From assembly GCA_947476515.1 (NCBI GenBank), contig CANJQZ010000120.1, positions 1-6,270 of the forward strand: a stretch of 6,270 nucleotides of DNA. The letters are read 5' to 3'. Numbering within the stretch: the stretch's first letter is position 1; the number at the start of each line of letters is the position of its first letter. The notes below the pieces were generated by a model. The model was not told the DNA's origin. It searched no databases and saw only the letters and a list, made by a program, of their open reading frames with translations. Of the stretch, positions 1 to 4,923 are shown in pieces. The stretch is from Flavobacteriales bacterium (GTDB lineage Bacteria > Bacteroidota > Bacteroidia > Flavobacteriales_D > Crocinitomicaceae). The position numbers were made by a program, and so were the translations under genes.

Positions 1-137
1 TTATTGGAGCCAGCATCACCTTATTTACTGGAAAAAGTGTGCTTTATTCAGGAATGCGTCAGGTTGTTTTTGGCTTGATTGCAGCCGCCATTACTTTTGG
101 AATTGGACATTTTATTGGCATTTCATTAGCAGGATAA
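1..137 (+). CDS. C-terminal fragment of a probable VIT1/CCC1-family membrane transporter (5' end outside window)
   Basis: The frame starting at base 3 is open from the window edge to a TAA at 135-137 and gives 44 residues. It begins IGASITLFTGKSVLYSGMRQ and continues as a glycine- and alanine-rich hydrophobic helix ending GHFIGISLAG. A small loop with TGKS, then SG-R/L, then a last membrane helix ending close to the C-terminus resembles the tail of VIT1/CCC1-family iron/manganese transporters. Family members move Fe2+ or Mn2+ across the membrane. The family call rests on this short tail alone, with the metal-binding region lying outside the window, so another small membrane protein remains possible. 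The gene converges on the FabH-like gene, with about 200 bp of repeat-bearing DNA between them. Confidence 0.55.
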   Translation, partial: IGASITLFTGKSVLYSGMRQVVFGLIAAAITFGIGHFIGISLAG

Positions 138-179
138 ATGATGATTGTAGTTTAAGTTGTTTCGCAAGGATTGAATACA

Positions 180-325
180 GCTAGCCTCGATACATTTCTC
201 TCTTCTTTCGAAACACTCGGCTAGCGATTAACTGCTAATTTTGCGCATCTCGCCTTACTTCTGCCCTTCGACAGGCTCTGGGGAGTCCAGGCTCAGCACA
301 AGTCGCTCGATGAGCTTAACACTCG
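180..325. repeat. Composite palindromic interspersed repeat (REP/MITE-like)
   Basis: The left half is bounded by a perfect inverted repeat, GCTAGCC at 180-186 and GGCTAGC at 219-225, around a pyrimidine-rich centre. The right half carries CTTCGACAGGCTC at 266-278, AGCACAAG and GCTCGATGAGC at 305-315. In the right half, GCTCA (291-295) pairs with TGAGC (311-315), and GCTC-GAT-GAGC forms a nested hairpin. The octamer AACACTCG occurs at 212-219 and again at 318-325. From memory, closely similar strings (TTCGACAGGCTCAGCACAAG, CTCGATACATTTC, CACTCGxCTAGCG) recur between genes in many Bacteroidota genomes, which fits a dispersed non-coding repeat. The palindromes are seen directly. The repeat-family membership is recalled and not tested here. 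Confidence 0.5.
278..290. repeat. Small hairpin inside a 16-bp tandem insertion in the repeat
   Basis: CTGG (278-281) and CCAG (287-290) can pair around a five-base loop. The hairpin lies between two copies of CAGGCTC, at 272-278 and 288-294. This makes bases 279-294 look like a 16-bp insertion or slippage product within the otherwise expected string CAGGCTCAGCACAAG. The direct and inverted repeats are visible; the insertion reading is inference. Confidence 0.35.
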
Positions 326-335
326 AAAAACGCTC

Positions 336-1397
336 TTAAAATCTATAAACCACAGCATTTATATTCATGCCTGCGCCAACAGAGGCGAAAATCACAGCAT
401 CACCATTTTCAATTTGATGACCTTCAAGTTTTCGATTCAAGATCAGATCAAGTAAGGTTGGAACTGTCGCAACCGAAGAATTACCTAGTGTATTAATACT
501 CATGGGCATAATTCCTTCTGGAGCATCCTGTTCATAAAGCGCATAGAATCGATCAATTATTGCTTGATCCATTTTTTCATTGGCTTGATGCAGCAGTACT
601 TTCTTAATATTTTTTAAAGGCACTCCTGATTTCTCAAGTGCTATTTTCATGGCATTGGGAACATGATTGAGTGCAAATTCATAAATTTTCCGTCCTTGCA
701 TTCTAATATAACGACTGTCGGCTTCACCACTACCACTAAATGATTTATCATTGTACAAATAGTGAGATTCCTCTTTTGTAAAGGATTGGGTTGCATGGGC
801 TAAAATTCCTTTTGAATCATCATCGCTAGCACTCAAAACACAAGCGCCTGCACCATCAGAAAAAATCATAGCATCGCGATCATCGTTATCCACTACTCTT
901 GAAAGTGTTTCAGAACCGATCACTAAACAATGTTTAGCGGCACCACTTTTAATAAAAAGATGTGCATGAATTAGGGCTTCTACCCATCCTGGACAACCAA
1001 AAATTAAATCGTAAGAAACACAATTGTTATTTTCAATTTCCAGCGCATGTTTTACTCTGGAAGCAATACTGGGAAGTAGGTCTGTTTTATTGGATCCAAA
1101 GGAAACATTCCCGAAGTTATGAGCAACAATGAGATAATCTAATTCCTCTTTATTGATGTTCGATGCTGCTAAGGCTTTTTGAGCTGCACTTAAAGCAATT
1201 TCATCATTATTCTGATTTTCATTGACATACCTTCTTTCCGCAATACCGGTTATTTTTTCAAATTTCCTGATAATGGACGCAGTTTCTTCTTCAATTTTAG
1301 TGTTGAAATCACTGTAAAATTGATGCGTTAAAAAGTCACTGTTTTTAACTATTTTTTCAGGTATATAACTACCTACGCCATTTATTAATGAACCCAT
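336..1397 (-). CDS. Beta-ketoacyl-ACP synthase III (FabH)-like thiolase-fold enzyme
   Basis: This 353-residue enzyme is expected to be cytosolic and to catalyse decarboxylative Claisen condensation of an acyl starter with a malonyl thioester. The FabH triad is complete: Cys135 in FGCPGWVEA, His270 in LLHQANEKMD and Asn306 in NTLGNSSVATVP. It also has FSDGAGA (179-185) and a glycine-rich C-terminal SVGAGMNINAVVYR (339-352). It is longer than housekeeping FabH (about 317 residues), mainly through extra sequence before the TGIAERRY motif (50-57) and around residues 98-125. Where E. coli FabH has Trp32, which stacks on the CoA adenine, the alignment by eye gives Lys45; the partner Arg is still present (Arg174). 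It resembles a long Bacteroidota-type KAS III paralogue, and its substrate is unknown. The ATG at 1397 is preceded by TAACAAA with no Shine-Dalgarno sequence. It lies 44 bp after the lipoprotein gene on the same strand. No acyl carrier protein or other fatty-acid gene is nearby. Confidence 0.85.
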   Translation of the reverse strand: MGSLINGVGSYIPEKIVKNSDFLTHQFYSDFNTKIEEETASIIRKFEKITGIAERRYVNENQNNDEIALSAAQKALAASNINKEELDYLIVAHNFGNVSFGSNKTDLLPSIASRVKHALEIENNNCVSYDLIFGCPGWVEALIHAHLFIKSGAAKHCLVIGSETLSRVVDNDDRDAMIFSDGAGACVLSASDDDSKGILAHATQSFTKEESHYLYNDKSFSGSGEADSRYIRMQGRKIYEFALNHVPNAMKIALEKSGVPLKNIKKVLLHQANEKMDQAIIDRFYALYEQDAPEGIMPMSINTLGNSSVATVPTLLDLILNRKLEGHQIENGDAVIFASVGAGMNINAVVYRF

Positions 1398-1433
1398 TTT
1401 GTTACAGAGATAAAAATGCTGTGATTAATGGGT
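1392..1433 (-). promoter_or_regulatory. Possible start-codon-sequestering inverted repeat ahead of the FabH-like gene
   Basis: On the minus strand the 7-base string ACCCATT (1433-1427) is the exact reverse complement of AATGGGT (1398-1392), with 28 bases between them. The second arm contains the ATG start codon (1397-1395) of the FabH-like gene. If both arms are in one transcript, for example by read-through from the lipoprotein gene, pairing could bury the start codon. A weak -7-like box, TATCTCTG (1412-1405; Bacteroidota consensus TAnnTTTG), lies inside the loop, so a transcript started there would lack the upstream arm. A 7-bp stem with a 28-base loop can easily occur by chance. Confidence 0.25.
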
Positions 1434-1441
1434 AAAAGTAA

Positions 1442-2281
1442 TTATTTGTATGGGTTTTCTTTCAGTAATTTCGTTAATTCTTTCCAAGCAATAGTTACTT
1501 CAGGCGCTCCCATTGCATAGGGTCCAATTTCATACTGATTGTAATAAAAATGAAGACCATCATTTTCAAGACTAAAATTTTCACTCAATTTAAAATCACC
1601 ACTTCTCGGAGTAAAATCCCAATCTTCACCACCCCAGCTTTTAATAAAAGCTTTCTCCACTATTTTTTTAAGGTCTTTTTTACTTCCTGGACTAAAAAGA
1701 TCATTGAGCGAGATTAATGCTCCTGTTTTGAGATCAAAATTAAGTACAAGTGTTCCACTACTTGGATGAGCCGCTCCGTAATACATTGCATATTCATTGA
1801 TTCCAATAGAAATATAATTTAAGGTAGAATCATATAGTGAACAAGTCGTTTCTTCATCGAAACATTCTTCAATGGACGCTAAACTTTTCACTTCGTTTAC
1901 ATATTTCTGAAGGGTGTAGCTCCCCATTCTTTTTTCAGTTACGGCTTTGAAAATAGCGGCATTAATTTTATTCTCAACCGTTTTATCATTCAATTCAATT
2001 TCTATTAGTTTTACTTTTCTGTGCGCAGTAAAAGTTGCTAATTCTTCATATTCATTTTCCGGATTCTCTTCACTAACTTCAGCTGTGTAGGTGCGTTCTG
2101 CTTGATATTTGGAATATCGAATTTTCAATCCACTTTGAGGAATAAGAGCAACAGTGTCCTTTGTTACTTCTTTCTTTATAGGTTTGCCCTTTGAAATTGT
2201 TTTCTTTTCTGAATTGGAGCCACATGCGCCTATCAATAAGATCAGAAGTGGCAGTAAATAAAGTTGAATTTTCATTTTCAT
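1442..2281 (-). CDS. Lipoprotein with a DUF3298 (RsiV-like) domain
   Basis: This 279-residue protein is predicted to be exported and lipid-anchored. A hydrophobic signal (residues 5-19) ends in a lipobox IGAC with Cys20, followed by a polar, lysine-rich linker (to about residue 45). The folded part matches DUF3298-type domains. It has a central segment YISIGINEYAMYYGAAHPSS (156-175), FDLKTGALISLNDLF (182-196) and a C-terminal YYNQYEIGPYAMGAPE (246-261) leading into IAWKEL. The same domain occurs in the anti-sigma factor RsiV of Bacillus, which binds lysozyme, and in many Bacteroidota lipoproteins of unknown role. No sigma-factor gene is adjacent and there is no N-terminal cytoplasmic anti-sigma part, so an RsiV-like job is not supported. 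Cys140 and Cys147 could form a disulfide. The start may be Met1 (2281) or Met3 (2275); both leave an intact signal. It is transcribed away from the flavoprotein gene. Confidence 0.8.
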   Translation of the reverse strand: MKMKIQLYLLPLLILLIGACGSNSEKKTISKGKPIKKEVTKDTVALIPQSGLKIRYSKYQAERTYTAEVSEENPENEYEELATFTAHRKVKLIEIELNDKTVENKINAAIFKAVTEKRMGSYTLQKYVNEVKSLASIEECFDEETTCSLYDSTLNYISIGINEYAMYYGAAHPSSGTLVLNFDLKTGALISLNDLFSPGSKKDLKKIVEKAFIKSWGGEDWDFTPRSGDFKLSENFSLENDGLHFYYNQYEIGPYAMGAPEVTIAWKELTKLLKENPYK

Positions 2282-2349
2282 AAGAATAAGTTTCCATAAA
2301 TATAATCATGTTTCAATAGAACTCATAACAATTAAAGTATTTTTACAAA
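2282..2349. promoter_or_regulatory. Divergent promoter region between the lipoprotein and flavoprotein genes
   Basis: These 68 very A/T-rich bases must drive both divergent genes. On the minus strand TATATTTA (2304-2297) matches the Bacteroidota -7 box TAnnTTTG except for the last base and lies 15 bases before the lipoprotein ATG. I find no TTG at the expected spacing upstream of it. On the plus strand TATTTTTA (2338-2345) is a similar match, only four bases before the flavoprotein ATG. Neither start has a Shine-Dalgarno sequence, as is usual in this phylum. The promoter role follows from gene geometry; the individual boxes are weak. Confidence 0.35.
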
Positions 2350-3561
2350 ATGAAAATTGCAATTATAGGTGGTGGAGCAGCAGGTTTTTTTTCTGCACTT
2401 TCTGTTAAGCAACATTTTCCAATGCATGAAGTCATAATTTTAGAAAAAACCACTAAAGTTTTAGCTAAAGTTAAAATCTCCGGTGGGGGCAGGTGTAATG
2501 TCACCAACAATCAATTGGATTCCATTGTCCTTTCAAAACATTATCCAAGAGGGGAAAATTACCTTAAAAAAGCTTTCGATATCTTTAATGTTCAAGATAC
2601 TTTCAATTGGTTTGAGGAAAGAGGTGTTGCCTTAAAAGTTTATCCAGATGGCTGCGTATTTCCACTTGCCAATGATTCTCAAGTAATCATAGATTGTTTT
2701 ACAAGAGAAGCCCATCGGCTCCATGTCAAAATTGAATATCAGGCAGCCGTTCAAGAAATTCAAATTGAAAAAGATCACTTTATTCTTAAAACGAGAGACC
2801 AATCTTATTCCTTTGACAAAGTTATTATCACAACGGGCGGTCAACCCAAACGCAATGGACTAGAATGGCTCGAAAAATTGGGACATACCCTTATCGATCC
2901 CGTTCCATCTTTGTTCACTTTTAATATGCCCGGAAATCCGATTGCTACTTTGATGGGAAATGTGGTTGAAAAAGCTGTGGTTAGGGTAGAAGGGACAAAA
3001 TTAATTGGTCGCGGTCCATTATTAGTTACCCATTGGGGAATGAGTGGACCTGCAATTCTTCAATTATCCGCCTGGGGTGCCCGTGTATTGCATGATAAAG
3101 AATATCAGTTTGCCATTTTGGTGAATTGGTTAGACGAGCAAAAGGAACAAGAAGTACAAGCTTTAATATCAAAAACAATCGCCAATCAAGGCGGAAAAAT
3201 GTTAGGTAATTTAAATCCATTTCCTTTAACCAATCGATTGTGGCATTTCTTGGTAAATAAATGTGCCTTGAGTCTGGAGTTGCGTTGGCAAGATCTGGGC
3301 AATAAAAGCATCAATAAATTGATCAATACCTTAATTAATGACCGTTACGAGGTTTCAGGAAAAACTACTTTTAAAGAAGAATTTGTAACTGCGGGAGGTA
3401 TCGCTTTGAAAGACATCGATATTCGCACCATGGAAAGTAAAATAGTTCCTGGATTACATTTTGCAGGGGAGTTAATTGATATAGATGGAATTACCGGAGG
3501 GTACAATTTTCAAGCCGCTTGGACCACTGGGTTTATTGCTGGAAAAGGAGTAGGGAATTAA
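2350..3561 (+). CDS. HI0933/YhiN-family FAD-dependent flavoprotein (putative NAD(P)/FAD oxidoreductase)
   Basis: This 403-residue protein, a normal length for the family, is expected to be a soluble FAD-binding oxidoreductase. The N-terminus is a Rossmann dinucleotide-binding fold: IIGGGAAG (5-12, GxGxxG type), with Glu32 in ILEK as the likely ribose-binding acid. The family signature SGGGRCNVTN follows at 44-53. Further landmarks are ITTGGQPK (160-167), VTHWGMSGPAIL (226-237) in the inserted middle domain, TAGGIAL (347-353), and the C-terminal FAD-closing segment GLHFAGELIDIDGITGGYNF (368-387). Relatives include HI0933, YhiN and BaiN. Databases sometimes label the family as aminoacetone oxidase, but the physiological substrate is generally unknown and I do not assign one. 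The ATG at 2350 gives a correctly placed Rossmann motif. The gene converges on nuoN with only two bases between the stop codons and has no same-strand neighbour in view. Confidence 0.9.
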   Translation: MKIAIIGGGAAGFFSALSVKQHFPMHEVIILEKTTKVLAKVKISGGGRCNVTNNQLDSIVLSKHYPRGENYLKKAFDIFNVQDTFNWFEERGVALKVYPDGCVFPLANDSQVIIDCFTREAHRLHVKIEYQAAVQEIQIEKDHFILKTRDQSYSFDKVIITTGGQPKRNGLEWLEKLGHTLIDPVPSLFTFNMPGNPIATLMGNVVEKAVVRVEGTKLIGRGPLLVTHWGMSGPAILQLSAWGARVLHDKEYQFAILVNWLDEQKEQEVQALISKTIANQGGKMLGNLNPFPLTNRLWHFLVNKCALSLELRWQDLGNKSINKLINTLINDRYEVSGKTTFKEEFVTAGGIALKDIDIRTMESKIVPGLHFAGELIDIDGITGGYNFQAAWTTGFIAGKGVGN

Positions 3562-3566
3562 GCTTA
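3559..3566. other. Palindrome TAAGCTTA containing both convergent stop codons
   Basis: The perfect 8-bp palindrome TAAGCTTA holds the TAA of the plus-strand flavoprotein gene (3559-3561) and, on the other strand, the TAA of nuoN (3566-3564), with GC between them. No intergenic space exists for a conventional terminator, so each transcript probably runs antisense into the end of the other gene. The palindrome is too short to act as a terminator stem. Confidence 0.6.
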
Positions 3567-4922
3567 TAAAATAATAATCAACCATCCACCTAACAATCCT
3601 ACCGTACAAACACCTAAAACGATGTATTGCAAAATAGAAATAGGATACTTTTCAACTGTATTTTCTGTTTCCTTTGCAAGACTGAGCACGATCATTCTTA
3701 AGTACAAGAAAGCACCAATTGCAGAACTTACCAGCGCTAAAATCACTAAATAAAGATGATCATTGATAGCGTTGCTCAGTAATAAAAATTTACCAAAGAA
3801 CCCTGACAAGGGAGGAATTCCCGACAAAGACAGTAAACTCATTATCATGACAAATCCAATAAATGGATTTTTATACCCAATCCCTTTGAATGCAGCTATT
3901 TTATCATCAACATTGTGAATAATCATGCTGATGGTAACTAAAGCTATTGTAGCACATCCATATGCGATAAGAAATACCCAAAGACTTCCAGCGGAAGAAG
4001 GCGAAGTGGTTAATAATGCAAAAAGAGCAAATCCAGTATTGCTTATACTTGAATAGGCGAGCATGCGTTTGAAACTCGTTTGGCGCAAGGCAGAAAGATA
4101 TCCTAGAAAGAGAGATAAAATTATTGCGATATTTAAAGCTCCGGTCCAGAATTCACTTAAGAATTGAAAAGTTCCAGCATATAATTTCAAGAAAGCAAAC
4201 ACAGCGGCTAATTTCACAACGGTAGCCATAAACGCCATTACGATATCAGGTGCCCCTTGATAAACATCAGGTCCCCAGAAATGAAAAGGAACGGCCCCAA
4301 CCTTAAATAGAAAGGCTGCCATAATGAACAGTAGCGCAATGAGTAACATGGGTTCTGAATAGGAACCAGATTGAATTGCTTCTTGAATGGTTGCCAGATT
4401 AAAGGAAGCTGTTGCACCGTAAAGAAGTGCAATTCCAAAAAGTAAAATTGCTGTAGCGAAGGAACCGGTAAAGAAATACTTAAGTGAGGCTTCAGCGGAT
4501 AAAACATCTTGTTTTTTGATCCCTACCATAACATAGATCGGAATAGAAAGAATCTCTAATCCCAAGAAAAACATAAATAAATCCGTAAAACCAATCAAGC
4601 AAATGGCACCACATAAGGAGAACAACAATAGAGACAAATAATCTGATGTATGTTCAATATCTTGCTTGAAATACTGAAATCCACCCAAGACAAGTAGTAG
4701 CGTAAAACCAATTGCCATTTCACTAAAGTACAATTGAGTAATATTAAAATACAGATTGTCATACTTACTAAATATAGAAGTATAATTACCATAATTCATT
4801 TGCAAACAAAAAGAAAGCACTAATCCACTTGCAATAATACCCAAAGTTAAATAGGGCTTTTTTAACATGCCAACAAATAAAGAAATCAATCCCGTAATAA
4901 ATATCACTATCAGTGCGTCCAT
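3564..4922 (-). CDS. nuoN: NADH-quinone oxidoreductase subunit N (complex I, NuoN)
   Basis: NuoN is an antiporter-like, proton-translocating subunit in the membrane arm of complex I, which couples NADH oxidation and quinone reduction to proton pumping. The 452-residue protein is almost wholly hydrophobic, and about 14 membrane helices can be counted, the family number. It is slightly shorter than the E. coli protein (about 485). The charged residues of the proton path are present: Glu123 in FLGLEILS, Lys148 in ASLKYFF, Lys207 in FKVGAVPFH with His214, Lys237 in VVKLAA, Lys285 in SFKRMLAYSS and Lys378 in GFFGKFLLL. The W-x-P-D motif is intact (WGPDVYQGAP, Asp219). The segment LSLSGIPPLSGFFGKF (364-379) is typical. 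The ATG at 4922 follows the nuoM stop by a single base, so translation is probably coupled. As in many nuo operons, nuoN appears to be the last gene. Confidence 0.95.
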   Translation of the reverse strand: MDALIVIFITGLISLFVGMLKKPYLTLGIIASGLVLSFCLQMNYGNYTSIFSKYDNLYFNITQLYFSEMAIGFTLLLVLGGFQYFKQDIEHTSDYLSLLLFSLCGAICLIGFTDLFMFFLGLEILSIPIYVMVGIKKQDVLSAEASLKYFFTGSFATAILLFGIALLYGATASFNLATIQEAIQSGSYSEPMLLIALLFIMAAFLFKVGAVPFHFWGPDVYQGAPDIVMAFMATVVKLAAVFAFLKLYAGTFQFLSEFWTGALNIAIILSLFLGYLSALRQTSFKRMLAYSSISNTGFALFALLTTSPSSAGSLWVFLIAYGCATIALVTISMIIHNVDDKIAAFKGIGYKNPFIGFVMIMSLLSLSGIPPLSGFFGKFLLLSNAINDHLYLVILALVSSAIGAFLYLRMIVLSLAKETENTVEKYPISILQYIVLGVCTVGLLGGWLIIIL

Positions 4923-4923
4923 G

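Larger units (their letters stand above)
138..335. other. Non-coding convergent intergenic region
   Basis: This stretch lies between the stop codon of the plus-strand transporter and the stop codon of the minus-strand FabH-like gene. I see no convincing coding frame in it. Its content is the composite palindromic repeat annotated separately at about 180-325, whose right part (about 241-315) is visibly richer in G+C than the flanking DNA. I see no classic GC hairpin followed by a T run on either strand. Transcript ends for both flanking genes must nevertheless lie here or beyond, and the repeat hairpins could serve that purpose. Confidence 0.6.

Noticed and set aside
138..335. A CRISPR array or small RNA gene in the repeat-bearing intergenic region
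   Set aside because: There are no regularly spaced identical repeats, and the palindromes are of two different kinds. No tRNA-like or other known RNA fold is apparent.
312..335. A terminator hairpin formed by GAGC and GCTC after the FabH-like gene
   Set aside because: The stem is only four pairs with a 16-base loop and no following T run in the gene's direction, so it is too weak to annotate.
2079..2309. A minus-strand frame overlapping the start of the lipoprotein gene and reaching into the divergent promoter region
   Set aside because: It is a shifted reading of the lipoprotein gene with no recognisable motif and a composition unlike a real protein; the lipoprotein frame has a clear signal peptide and domain.
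2632..3220. Two minus-strand frames antisense to the flavoprotein gene
   Set aside because: They are antisense shadows of a strongly conserved gene and have no family features or plausible start context.
4238..4792. Two short minus-strand frames inside nuoN
   Set aside because: They are out-of-frame readings of nuoN; their hydrophobic, leucine-rich look simply reflects the codons of the membrane protein.
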